Shown: positions 15,109 to 25,440, counted from the first letter of the stretch. The stretch: 28,824 nucleotides of DNA from Candidatus Lloydbacteria bacterium RIFCSPLOWO2_02_FULL_54_12 (GCA_001819095.1 MHLS01000022.1:1-28824), one strand, 5' to 3'. The notes: a model not told the origin generated them from the sequence alone. Numbers and translations: made by a program.

Positions 15109-15692
15109 TAGATAGCCAAAAATCGCACCTACTGATACAAAATAAGTTTTTAGGTTCGCTCCTGTATTTCAAAGATAGGGACGGCAGAGGATGTCTCAAG
15201 TTGTCTTTCAAAAATAAGATTGCGGGATTTGTTAAGGGTACAGCTGTCCCAACCACTCTGCCCGTCCCCCTGAAATTGGCTGACCCCATCAGCCTTGATG
15301 TTTCATATAAGTTTCAAGATAGCCTTTTGCAGGTTAAAAAAATTGTAAATGGGAAGACTGAACGAGAGTTTTATAAAATACCACTACCAGTCTCCACCTG
15401 CCTGTTTATCATCAGAATTAAGGATTGGCACTTGCTTGATGATGCGAAGCTGTCAAACAGTCCATTGGTGCTTACCCCTCCGAGTTTGAGCAATAGTGTT
15501 GCAATCGTCTTCTCATTCTTGGGTGCAAATGGTCAACCCATTGCTCCGCGCGAGTACAACTGTTTGATGGGAACGATAGACTTACCCGAAGACCCGCTAA
15601 AAACATTTTGCGTAGGCATTACGGAAGACCCAAACAACAATGAATCCAATGGTTTCATCATCCAAATACCTTTTCTCAAGGCGCAAAACTAA
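15105..15692 (+). CDS. Hypothetical protein coupled to the surface protein gene
   Basis: A 195-residue ORF starting at TTG (15105), which overlaps the TGA stop of the surface protein gene by four bases and so is probably translationally coupled. It has no signal peptide and no transmembrane helix. It is rich in beta-strand pattern with repeated Pro-rich turns, and does not match a family I recognise. It may be a partner or chaperone of the surface protein, or a second structural domain; that is inference from coupling only. Confidence 0.5.
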   Translation: MIDSQKSHLLIQNKFLGSLLYFKDRDGRGCLKLSFKNKIAGFVKGTAVPTTLPVPLKLADPISLDVSYKFQDSLLQVKKIVNGKTEREFYKIPLPVSTCLFIIRIKDWHLLDDAKLSNSPLVLTPPSLSNSVAIVFSFLGANGQPIAPREYNCLMGTIDLPEDPLKTFCVGITEDPNNNESNGFIIQIPFLKAQN

Positions 15693-16010
15693 ATCTCTGC
15701 TATCTCTACGGTTTTATCCCACTCAAGAAAGACGAGGGCTACACCCTTTTGATTATCGCCCCATAACTCTGGTCTACTCTGTTATGCCAAGTTATGACAA
15801 GCATAGCACCTGTTCACTATCTCTCTGTGGTAGCAGGGCAACGATAGGATAAAGAAACACTCCCGCAAGGAGCTTGTCCAACTCGGCACAAGAACAGTAC
15901 AGACCAGTATCTAACCACAGAGAAGGTTTTTGCACAGAAAGTATCAACTTGGAGAGGGCGTCCCCGCCGCAGAAAAAAAGCGCGGCTGTAACATACCCAC
16001 CACCCAAAAT

Positions 16011-16041
16011 CAAAAAGAGAGAACGGCTGGCGCGCTCTCTT
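16011..16041 (-). terminator. Terminator-like hairpin on the minus strand
   Basis: AAGAGAG (16015-16021) pairs with CTCTCTT (16035-16041) around a 13-base loop. On the minus strand the stem is followed by T residues. No minus-strand gene upstream of it is known, so an unannotated transcript may end here. Confidence 0.35.
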
Positions 16042-16212
16042 CATAATTCGGCACAATTCTGTTAGACTCTGTTATGCGAGGCAGGGATACAGTTTTATTG
16101 AACGATAGCCAGTAGACTTCTCATCTGCCCAAGAGAAACACTTGGATATGGGAACATTTCCTCCCATTTGATGGTTCGTAGGTTATCCCTCCATGTGCAC
16201 AAGCGAGTGAGT

Positions 16213-16254
16213 GAAACACAAAAAGAGAACCTCTTGGCTCTCCTTTTGTGTTTC
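16213..16254. repeat. Inverted repeat GAAACACAAAAAGAG
   Basis: GAAACACAAAAAGAG (16213-16227) pairs with CTCTCCTTTTGTGTTTC (16238-16254) with one two-base bulge. The loop also contains TCTT. There is no following T-run, so its role is uncertain. Confidence 0.5.
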
Positions 16255-16375
16255 TGAACGAGTGCGGTGGGTATGTTTCATACGCATTTTTGAAAAATGA
16301 GTCCGCTTAAGGCGGGCCATTTTTGTCCAAGGTTTGTATGTTAAAATTTCCAAGAGAAGGAATGCGGGGCGCGAA

Positions 16376-16816
16376 ATGCACATTGTACGCAAGGAATATG
16401 ACTCGTGGGACGGTACGACGAAGGAGCTCTTACGACGCGCGACGCTTCCCGACGGAGCGATGTGGAAGATCGTGCGGGCGATACCGGAGATTCCGACCTA
16501 CGTCGCGTTCGAGGGCAACACGTTCCTCGGTTGGGCCATCGCATGGAAGCTTGAACAAGAGACCATCGTCCAACTCTACGTCAAACAACGCCACCGCAGG
16601 AAAGGTGTCGCATTAAAGCTCATCAGGCGCATCATGCGTGAGCGTGGCAAGGTCACACTCTGCCGATGGACCCATGTGACCAACATGTTCTTCTACCACT
16701 TGTCGCTCAAACACCCCGAGCATATCCGCGTCGTCACGTGGGGAAGACACGAGGACGAGTACCTCGCGCTTCTTCCTAAGCGAAAAAACGGAGTAGCAAA
16801 ACCGACCGCCGCATGA
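16376..16816 (+). CDS. GNAT-family N-acetyltransferase
   Basis: A 146-residue protein from the ATG at 16376 (an upstream in-frame ATG at 16334 adds 14 basic residues and is less likely). It shows the GNAT acetyl-CoA motif A, IVQLYVKQRHRRKGVALKLI, with the R..(R/K)G..L pattern, preceded by a beta-strand GNTFLGWAIAW. Substrate unknown; it could acetylate a small molecule, a peptide or a ribosomal protein. A good intrinsic terminator overlaps the stop codon, so it is monocistronic or last in its operon. Confidence 0.7.
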   Translation: MHIVRKEYDSWDGTTKELLRRATLPDGAMWKIVRAIPEIPTYVAFEGNTFLGWAIAWKLEQETIVQLYVKQRHRRKGVALKLIRRIMRERGKVTLCRWTHVTNMFFYHLSLKHPEHIRVVTWGRHEDEYLALLPKRKNGVAKPTAA

Positions 16817-16832
16817 ACATACGGCGGTTTTT
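16805..16832 (+). terminator. Intrinsic terminator of the GNAT gene
   Basis: ACCGCCG (16805-16811) and CGGCGGT (16822-16828) form a stem that extends inward by AT pairs and ends with a run of T. The stop TGA (16814-16816) lies inside the hairpin. Confidence 0.75.
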
Positions 16833-16851
16833 AAAAAATCCAATATTCGTA

Positions 16852-16873
16852 TTTATTTGCTATAGCAAATAAA
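16852..16873. repeat. 22-base perfect AT-rich palindrome
   Basis: The 22 bases read the same on both strands (centre CTATAG, outer TTTATTTG). It lies between the convergent GNAT and clpB genes and could act as a bidirectional terminator. Confidence 0.5.
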
Positions 16874-16935
16874 AAGACGTTTTGGAGCGTTCGAGTACTG
16901 TTTGTTCAAGACATACAAAACATCAGGGAGGTCTC

Positions 16936-19638
<2,703 letters not shown>

Positions 19639-19700
19639 AGATATTGGGTTTTTTCATCAATGATTACTCCGTCGATATGCTCGGGGTCACTGATAATGAT

Positions 19701-19728
19701 ATGATACAATAATCTTTCTGGTTGTCAA
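19701..19728 (-). promoter_or_regulatory. Sigma-70 type promoter of clpB
   Basis: On the minus strand TTGACA (19723-19728) and TATCAT (19701-19706) are separated by 16 bases. The predicted leader is about 55 bases. No CIRCE-type inverted repeat is visible. Confidence 0.6.
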
Positions 19729-19779
19729 TATTTCTACGAACTCTCCTCCACGCCGGCATCCGATGAGTCGCCGGAGGCG

Positions 19780-20688
19780 TTATGCCCCGCTTCCGACCTT
19801 ATCCGCCTCTTCCGTACCACTTTTGATCGGCCCCTCGGTAAAGAGCGCACTCACTTCCCCGAGAATGCGCGAGGCGGGATAGACGACGTAACGCTCGAAT
19901 TCAAACGACCAGAGCACGATGCCGACCGCTTGTCCGTCAAAGTTGACCACAAGCGCTCCCGCATTGTCGTCGGAGATCTTGGGCGAAGTGTCGATTACCG
20001 CGAGCGTGGGCGGCGTCGTGGTCGACTTCGATTCAGTGTAGTGAAATCGGGAAAGTGTCGTCTTGAATACCGCGACACCGTCGCCTCCGCCCAACACGAG
20101 CACGCTCTGTCCAAGTTTGGGGTCCAACTGCTTTCCGAACGAGACGGCATCAAAGGTTTCGTTGAGTTCTGTCGACTCGAGCTTCAAAAAAGCGAGCGGA
20201 CTTTTCTCTCCGATCTTCGGTGAGACCGGAAGAGCGGCGTACTGCTTGCCGCCAATCTCGACCGCGTATTTCTCCCTGAAGGCGCCGTCGACGGTGATAT
20301 TCGCCGCCTCCGTCACCACCACGCCGTCGCGAGAGACCACGAATCCGATTGCGAGCGGTATCGTTCCCGTCGCGGTGGAAAGCGAGAAGATCTCCGCAAT
20401 GCGAGGCTGATTCTTCTCGACCGCAGAAATGATGAGGTCGTCCTCCTTGGCGTAGATCGTCACCTCCTTCGTTGTGACGACTTGGGTCGGTGTCGGCTTC
20501 TGCGGAGTCGAAGTGCCCGTGACCACGCGCTCGATCGTGCGCTCGACAACGCGATTGACCGTCTGGGTCAAGACAGGCGGCGCCTCCTCAAGCATGGCAA
20601 CCGTGATGATGCCCGTTCCTATCGAGACGACAAAAGAAACGAACATGGTGAGGAGCACCATCTGTTTGTTGTTGAGTTCGTCCAACAT
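19780..20688 (-). CDS. Membrane-anchored DegP-like protein with a lost catalytic triad
   Basis: A 302-residue protein with one N-terminal membrane helix (about residues 9-31), a Pro/Thr-rich linker (about 40-80) and a trypsin-like fold. The His strand reads GFVVSRDGVVVTEAANI where active relatives have TNNHV, so the His is replaced by Ala. The Asp block is SPLAFLKLE instead of D.AVLK. The Ser block is DDNAGALVVNFDGQAVGI instead of GNSGGPL, so the nucleophile is Ala243. No PDZ domain follows. It is probably an inactive HtrA-type protein that binds rather than cleaves, or a degraded gene under relaxed selection. It follows the superoxide dismutase gene on the same strand with a repeat element between them. 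Confidence 0.7.
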   Translation of the reverse strand: MLDELNNKQMVLLTMFVSFVVSIGTGIITVAMLEEAPPVLTQTVNRVVERTIERVVTGTSTPQKPTPTQVVTTKEVTIYAKEDDLIISAVEKNQPRIAEIFSLSTATGTIPLAIGFVVSRDGVVVTEAANITVDGAFREKYAVEIGGKQYAALPVSPKIGEKSPLAFLKLESTELNETFDAVSFGKQLDPKLGQSVLVLGGGDGVAVFKTTLSRFHYTESKSTTTPPTLAVIDTSPKISDDNAGALVVNFDGQAVGIVLWSFEFERYVVYPASRILGEVSALFTEGPIKSGTEEADKVGSGA

Positions 20689-20733
20689 ATCCTTGAATTA
20701 TATCATGCGGGAGAAAAAAGACCGAAATGCAAC

Positions 20734-20827
20734 GGCAGAAATTCAGGGTCGGACCTTAAAAATCAATCCCCCCCCGCCTGCGTCTGACTTCGGACGGGCA
20801 GGCAAGGTCCGACCTTGTATTTCTGCC
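20734..20827. repeat. Palindromic repeat with a nested second repeat (copy 6)
   Basis: Arms 20734-20757 and 20804-20827 match at 22 of 24 positions as reverse complements and carry the GGTCSGACCTT core. The loop begins with AATCAATCCCC, as in copy 4, then holds a second hairpin (about 20776-20803, GCCTGC...GCAGGC). It lies just past the 3' end of the superoxide dismutase gene and before the DegP-like gene. Confidence 0.8.
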
Positions 20828-20845
20828 GAATACGCGTTCCGAGAA

Positions 20846-21421
20846 CTATAGTCGTCCCGCCGCCACCTCCCAATCAACCGCCTTCCAGAATGCCTCGATA
20901 TAGTCGGCGCGTTTCAAGCCATAGTCGAGCATAAAGGCATGCTCGAAGACATCCATCACGAGAAGCGGCGTCGCACCCGCCAAATGTCCCACATCGTGTT
21001 CGTTCACCCAGATATTGAAGAGCCGATCCGCCTCTTTATCGTGCGCGAGGATTACCCAGCCGATGCCGCGCATCGTACCGGTCGCCTTGAAGCCCTTTGC
21101 CCATTCCTCGAACGAACCCCACTGCGCGGCAATCTTTTTTCCCAACGCACTTTCCGCGCCAAAGACACTGCCGCCCTTCTTCATGTTGCCGAAGTAGAGC
21201 TCGTGCAACTTCATACCGTTCCATTCCCAACCGAAACGCCGCTTAAGTTCCGCGTATTCGGAAGTGCCCCTCTTCCCTTCTTTTGCCAACGCTTCAAGTC
21301 GCTCGAGCGCGGCGTTCGTATTCTTCACATACCCCTCGTAAAGCGTGAAGTGGTTCTTGAGCAGGGTGTCGCTCATGCCTGCGGTACCCAACAATCGCTC
21401 GAAGTTCTTTGCTGTATACAT
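20846..21421 (-). CDS. Fe/Mn superoxide dismutase
   Basis: A 191-residue superoxide dismutase. The four metal ligands are visible in order: His24 (LLKNHFTLYEGYV), His73 (MKLHELYFGNM), Asp157 and His161 (LLVMDVFEHAFMLDYG). It converts superoxide to hydrogen peroxide and oxygen in the cytoplasm. Two usual aromatic positions differ: the DVWEHAY block reads DVFEHAF and the second motif is HELYF rather than HxxxW; these are conservative and seen in divergent bacterial forms. Metal preference cannot be read with confidence. The gene is followed by repeat copy 6. Confidence 0.85.
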   Translation of the reverse strand: MYTAKNFERLLGTAGMSDTLLKNHFTLYEGYVKNTNAALERLEALAKEGKRGTSEYAELKRRFGWEWNGMKLHELYFGNMKKGGSVFGAESALGKKIAAQWGSFEEWAKGFKATGTMRGIGWVILAHDKEADRLFNIWVNEHDVGHLAGATPLLVMDVFEHAFMLDYGLKRADYIEAFWKAVDWEVAAGRL

Positions 21422-21467
21422 AAATAAATATATTAACGACTAATTTTTTGTTTCACGCTGAATGCGT

Positions 21468-22211
21468 TCACTCCGGAACGTCCCCTTGCCACAATTCATG
21501 CTCCGGAATGTCGCCTTTGTGCCGCAAGATGGCGTAGTTCATATACATGAACGGGACATTGATGAGGCCGACAATCCACTTGAGGACGATCTGTCCCTTG
21601 ATCACCGCAAGCATCACCGTGAAAGGGAGCACACCGAAGAAAGCGAGCGGCACGAAGAGGGCGCTGTCGATGACGAGTGCAGGGAGCGTCGAAACGGCGT
21701 TGCGCAACCAGAGATGGCGCCCCGCCGTCACGCGACGGAACCACGCGTAAATGTACGCATCGATATTCTCCGATATAAAGAACGCGACCCAGCTTGCCAC
21801 CGTGATCTGGGGGACCAGTGAAAAGAGCGCATCCCATGTCTCTCCCTGTTGAGCCCACTCCGGTGCGGCATGAAACTGCGTTCCGAGCCAGATAAAGAAC
21901 GCCATGGCGACCTGCGCGACGAAAGCAATCGTGATCATTCCTTGTGCGGCCTTGCGTCCGAAACGCTCGTTCACGATATCCAAGAGGAGAAAGGTCACCG
22001 AAAAAACAAGTACGCCAGCGGGTGCGGTGAAGTGCCACGGGCCGACCGTGAAGAGCGCGATCTTCGTCGCAAGCATCTGCGCGGCCAAGATGAATGCGAC
22101 ATAAAGCCCGATTAGGAGGTCCGACCGGCCGTAGCGCCGTGCATATAAACTGCCGAGCAAGGTGACACTCGTGACGCCGATGATCCAGAGCAACAGCAGG
22201 CCCCAATGCAT
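21468..22211 (-). CDS. YhhQ-family queuosine-precursor transporter
   Basis: A 247-residue membrane protein with about six to seven transmembrane segments. Blocks LAAQMLATKIALF, PAGVLVFSVTFLLLDIVNERFG and a C-terminal ALVIDSALFVPLAFFG match the YhhQ/VUT family, which imports precursors of queuosine (a modified nucleoside in tRNA wobble position). A salvage role fits a reduced-genome organism, but no other queuosine gene is seen here. It lies 47 bases upstream of the superoxide dismutase start on the same strand. Confidence 0.8.
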   Translation of the reverse strand: MHWGLLLLWIIGVTSVTLLGSLYARRYGRSDLLIGLYVAFILAAQMLATKIALFTVGPWHFTAPAGVLVFSVTFLLLDIVNERFGRKAAQGMITIAFVAQVAMAFFIWLGTQFHAAPEWAQQGETWDALFSLVPQITVASWVAFFISENIDAYIYAWFRRVTAGRHLWLRNAVSTLPALVIDSALFVPLAFFGVLPFTVMLAVIKGQIVLKWIVGLINVPFMYMNYAILRHKGDIPEHELWQGDVPE

Positions 22212-22281
22212 GTCGCCTTATGATAAGGGAAGAACCGCCAAGGGACAAGCATTATTCAAATAACCTTTTTGGATGCCGTCT

Positions 22282-23532
22282 CTACAAAACAACGTTGCCC
22301 TGTTCAGGGATCTCAATTTTTCGTAAAAAGAATATACCAATCGCAACAAAGACCGCCATCGCTGTTATCGCGACGCGATACCGTGTGGGACCAAGACCGA
22401 CAAAAAGCGCGGTTACCAAACCCCACGATAAAGGCCCGACAAGGGTCGAAACGCGCTCGGCAAGTGTATAAAAACTGAAACCAAAATTGAGCTTCTCTTT
22501 GGGACACAAAGCGGTCATCACCGCGCGGGTTACTGCCCATGTTGATCCATACATAAAGCCCATCAAGACCGTAAAAATAACAAAAAGAGTAAAATTTGAG
22601 GCCAAGCCAAGGGCGGGGAATATAATGATGTAACTCGAGAGCACAACCATGAGGGTTCTTTTGAGACCAACCCTGTCTGCCACCCAACCAGTACAAAAAG
22701 CCCCGACGGCAGCGGTGGCCAATATCCCCAAAAGGAGCATTGACTTCGTGCCGTCCGAAACATTGAAGACCTTTTGGAGATAAATGGGGAAATTATTGGA
22801 AGCGGTTAATATCGCATCGTTGAAAAAGAAATATGCCAGAAGGAAATACCCCATGCCCGGAGAACTTACCAGCCCCCTAAATTGAGACCAATAGTTGGTG
22901 TATTCTTCTTTCAGGGAGACCTTACTGCCAACAGCCTGCTGTTTTGGCAATACAAAGAACAAGAGCATTGGCAGAGCAAGGATAAAAAATATCATTGTTG
23001 CGGGAAGAAATGTCTGAGCGCGACCGGCTTCTCCCACGAGGTATACTGCGCCACTGGCAAAGGGAAGGGTTATCAAGAGTCCGATAATTTGCCCCACCCA
23101 GTTACCTACTTGCCCTATTCCGGATATGCGTCCCCATTTTTCCGGTGGTGCGATGTAGCGTAACAGTGCGTTATAGAATACAAATGAAAATTGGTAAAAA
23201 TAATTCGCCAGAACAAAAAACAGGACTGCGAGAAAGACCTTTTGCGGGAAAAATAGTGCGATAACGGTAACAAGCAAAAAAGAGATGAACATCAACACCG
23301 TGATCCCATTCAGATAGGTTTGTTGCCTCCCTGTTTTGTCGGCAACACTGCCGAGGACTGGGGCGGTTACAAGGAGCAAAACGGAGCTAGCGGTAAAAAT
23401 CATGTTGTACCAAAAGTCCGGTACTCCCTTGTCTATCACCAACCATTGCGAAAAATATAAGAAGAAAACAATAGTAGTTATTGAATTCGCAAAATCATAA
23501 AGAGTCCACAAAAAGATATTCTTTTTATTCAT
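22282..23532 (-). CDS. UMF1-type MFS transporter
   Basis: A 416-residue protein with about twelve transmembrane segments. The start (NIFLWTLYDFANSITTIVFF) is typical of the UMF1/Atg22-like branch of the major facilitator superfamily (YDFANS). MFS loop signature DKTGRQ/GSVADKTGR is near residue 65. Substrate unknown; amino acids or peptides are seen in relatives. Its ATG overlaps the desulfurase stop by four bases (ATGA), so both form an operon. It is AT-richer than its neighbours, suggesting recent acquisition. Confidence 0.85.
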   Translation of the reverse strand: MNKKNIFLWTLYDFANSITTIVFFLYFSQWLVIDKGVPDFWYNMIFTASSVLLLVTAPVLGSVADKTGRQQTYLNGITVLMFISFLLVTVIALFFPQKVFLAVLFFVLANYFYQFSFVFYNALLRYIAPPEKWGRISGIGQVGNWVGQIIGLLITLPFASGAVYLVGEAGRAQTFLPATMIFFILALPMLLFFVLPKQQAVGSKVSLKEEYTNYWSQFRGLVSSPGMGYFLLAYFFFNDAILTASNNFPIYLQKVFNVSDGTKSMLLLGILATAAVGAFCTGWVADRVGLKRTLMVVLSSYIIIFPALGLASNFTLFVIFTVLMGFMYGSTWAVTRAVMTALCPKEKLNFGFSFYTLAERVSTLVGPLSWGLVTALFVGLGPTRYRVAITAMAVFVAIGIFFLRKIEIPEQGNVVL

Positions 23533-24806
23533 ATTTTCCTATTTACGTTGGCGGCAAACTTTACTCTATCACGAAACACGGAAAGAAATGCACCGACGTC
23601 TTTTTTTGTCGTACTTCTCCCGAATGAAAGACGGATGCCGCTTTGAGGGAGGTCGGTGCCGTCGGCCTCGCGAAGCGCAGCGAGTACATGGGAGGTTTCA
23701 GCATCCGTTTCATTGCATGCGCTTTTTGTGGCCACGGCAAAACCTTTCGCATCTAACTGCAGTGCAAGAAACTCGTGGTCGATGCCCGGTAAGGAAAAAT
23801 TCACGTTGTTCGGCAACCGAACGACCTCGTCGCCGTTAATGGATGGGCCGGAATACAAGGTCCGACCTTGGGGATTAATTCTTAAGGTCGGACCTTGTAT
23901 TCCGCGAATTTTCCTTAATTCACCGATCGCATAATCACGGAGCGTCACAAGCCGCTTGCTTTCTTTCTTCGACATTTCTTGGGCGATACGCAGCGCCTCC
24001 GCAAAACCGACAATGGCGGGAACATTTTCCGTACCTGCGCGACGACCATCCTCGTGTCCCCCGCCGACGAGAAGCGGCTCGAGAGGAGTCCCTCGGAGCA
24101 AAGCAAGGAGACCGACACCCTTCGGCCCGTAGATCTTCGCCGCATTCATCGTGAGCATGTCGACACCCAAACGCGGGATCGACATGTCACAGTAGTTCGC
24201 CGCCTGCACCGCGTCGGTGTGAAAGAGCGGACACCGCTCGTCGCCTTCGACTTTCCGATCTCGGGTCATTTGACGATGTTCCTTTTTCCATTTTCGGATG
24301 ACCTTCGCAATATCGCGGACCGGCTGTATGGTGCCTATCTCATTGTTCGCGTACATGACCGAGACGAGTACGGTGTTCTCCGTCAGCGCATCTTTGAGTA
24401 CGCCCAAGTCGACAACGCCGCGGCGGTCAACGGGGAGCCACGTGACGCGAACGCCCTCCGCCTCGAGCTTGCGCGCAGACTCTAATACCGCATCGTGCTC
24501 AATTGCGCTTACGATGATGTGGGGCACCTCTTTGTGATGCGAGCGGCGCCATGCTCCAACCGTTCCGAAAAGCGCCAGATTGGCCGACTCGGTCGCACTT
24601 CCGGTGAATACGACCTCGTCCGCATGGATGCCAAGGTGGTGTGCGATGCTTCCGCGAGCTTCTTCGACCGCCTTTTTTGCCGACACACCTTCTTTGTGTA
24701 TCGCGCTCGGATTCCCGAAGCGGTCGCCCCAATGGGGCTGCATCGCCTTCGCCACACGTGCGTCAACGGGCGTCGCAGCCGCATGGTCTAAATAGATGCG
24801 TTTCAT
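23529..24806 (-). CDS. Cysteine desulfurase (IscS/NifS-like) with an in-frame palindromic insertion
   Basis: A 425-residue PLP enzyme from the ATG at 24806 (12 codons shorter than the longest ORF; it begins MKRIYLDHAAATPVD, as is usual for this family). It removes sulfur from cysteine for Fe-S clusters and tRNA thiolation. Visible features: FHTDAVQAA, the PLP lysine in NAAKIYGPKGVG (the usual His before Lys is Ala), AGTENVPAIVG and the active Cys in TKSACNETD. Around 23849-23904 a palindromic repeat is inserted in frame and adds about 19 residues (QGPTLRINPQGRTLYSG) just before INGDEVVRLPNNVNFS. Loss of frame is avoided. The downstream UMF1 gene overlaps by four bases. Confidence 0.9.
   Translation of the reverse strand: MKRIYLDHAAATPVDARVAKAMQPHWGDRFGNPSAIHKEGVSAKKAVEEARGSIAHHLGIHADEVVFTGSATESANLALFGTVGAWRRSHHKEVPHIIVSAIEHDAVLESARKLEAEGVRVTWLPVDRRGVVDLGVLKDALTENTVLVSVMYANNEIGTIQPVRDIAKVIRKWKKEHRQMTRDRKVEGDERCPLFHTDAVQAANYCDMSIPRLGVDMLTMNAAKIYGPKGVGLLALLRGTPLEPLLVGGGHEDGRRAGTENVPAIVGFAEALRIAQEMSKKESKRLVTLRDYAIGELRKIRGIQGPTLRINPQGRTLYSGPSINGDEVVRLPNNVNFSLPGIDHEFLALQLDAKGFAVATKSACNETDAETSHVLAALREADGTDLPQSGIRLSFGRSTTKKDVGAFLSVFRDRVKFAANVNRKI
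23849..23904. repeat. Palindromic repeat (copy 7) inserted in a coding region
   Basis: Arms 23849-23869 and 23884-23904 are perfect 21-base reverse complements around a 14-base loop. The loop sequence resembles copy 4 read on the other strand (GGGGATTAATTCTT). The element is read in frame in the cysteine desulfurase. The inserted DNA has no stop in the frame used. Confidence 0.9.
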
Positions 24807-24813
24807 TACCAAT

Positions 24814-24842
24814 ACAATAGTCAAAACCCGATCATTTTGCAA
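24814..24842 (-). promoter_or_regulatory. Promoter of the cysteine desulfurase operon
   Basis: On the minus strand TTGCAA (24837-24842) and TATTGT (24814-24819) are 17 bases apart. The expected transcription start is at or next to the ATG at 24806, so the mRNA would be leaderless. Palindrome copy 8 (24852-24874) lies just upstream of the -35 box. Confidence 0.55.
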
Positions 24843-24851
24843 AAGTTTTTA

Positions 24852-24874
24852 AGTACAAGGTCGGACCTTGTACT
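24852..24874. repeat. Solo palindrome (copy 8), possible operator
   Basis: A single 23-base palindrome around AAGGTCGGACCTT with GTAC ends and no second arm. It lies between the divergent desulfurase and DUF4446 genes, ten bases upstream of the -35 box of the desulfurase promoter. It could be half of an element or a binding site. Confidence 0.75.
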
Positions 24875-24921
24875 CCCAATGAGTGAAACGGGGGTATTTT
24901 GCAAAAGCACCGAGGTGCGAT

Positions 24922-25401
24922 ATGCTGTGCTTTGTGGATATGCAGAATCTCGTCGACAACCCCGCATTCATTGCAATCGCTTCGCTCGGCATAGCGATAC
25001 TTCTTCTTGGCGTATGGGCGTTCATGCTGGAGCGGCGCATCAAGAAACTCATGGCGGGAAAAAGTGCCGCATCACTCGAAGACACGATCTCCGAGAACCA
25101 AAAAACGCTGAAGGATCTCCTCGCGTATCACCAGAACGTCGAAGAAGAATTGCGGCGCATCGACCTGCGCATCAAGAAGAAACTTCACGGCGCCAAAACG
25201 GTCCGTTTCAACCCGTTCCAAGGGACCGGCACCGGAGGGAATCAGAGTTTCGCGACCGCCCTTTTGGACGAAGACGGGAACGGCGTCGTTCTCTCCACGC
25301 TCTACTCGCGCGAGAAAGTGAGCATGTTCGCAAAACCGGTCGTCGACCGCAAGTCGGAATTTGAACTGACCGACGAAGAGAAGGAGGTGCTAAAAAACTA
25401 A
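24922..25401 (+). CDS. DUF4446 family protein
   Basis: A 159-residue protein from ATG 24922, chosen because GAGGTG lies four bases upstream; an internal ATG at 24940 is an alternative. One N-terminal membrane helix (about residues 14-34) is followed by a cytoplasmic coiled coil and the conserved DUF4446 core (VRFNPFQGTGTGGNQSFATA, then LLDEDGNGVVLSTLYSRE). Function unknown; the family is widespread in Firmicutes and CPR. It is divergent from the cysteine desulfurase gene. Confidence 0.8.
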   Translation: MLCFVDMQNLVDNPAFIAIASLGIAILLLGVWAFMLERRIKKLMAGKSAASLEDTISENQKTLKDLLAYHQNVEEELRRIDLRIKKKLHGAKTVRFNPFQGTGTGGNQSFATALLDEDGNGVVLSTLYSREKVSMFAKPVVDRKSEFELTDEEKEVLKN

Positions 25402-25440
25402 GGCGTAGGAGTTATAAGTTATAGAGGAGTCATACAAGCC

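Larger units (their letters stand above)
15693..16333. other. Gene-free stretch at the probable right side of the element
   Basis: No ORF with convincing protein character lies here; ORFs on both strands overlap in the AT-rich part. It contains a 12-base direct repeat ACTCTGTTATGC at 15776-15787 and 16066-16077, a minus-strand terminator-like hairpin (16011-16041) and a long inverted repeat (16213-16254). It may include the right attachment site and a small RNA. Composition rises in GC toward 16330. Confidence 0.5.

Noticed and set aside
7835..15692. CRISPR array or defence island
   Set aside because: No regularly spaced direct repeats and no cas or nuclease genes are visible.
15817..16056. 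Two overlapping minus-strand ORFs in the 640-base gap
   Set aside because: Frames overlap each other and an opposite ORF, Cys/Arg-rich with no domain; repeated short hairpins explain the sequence better.
15776..16077. 12-base direct repeat ACTCTGTTATGC as element boundary
   Set aside because: Both copies are on the right side of the element and neither matches the left end, so they cannot be a left/right attachment pair.
16072..16089. TGCGAGGCAGGGAT resembles the antisense tRNA-Tyr 3' end as a possible right att site
   Set aside because: The match is short, gapped and in inverted orientation relative to the tRNA, which is not expected for an integration product.
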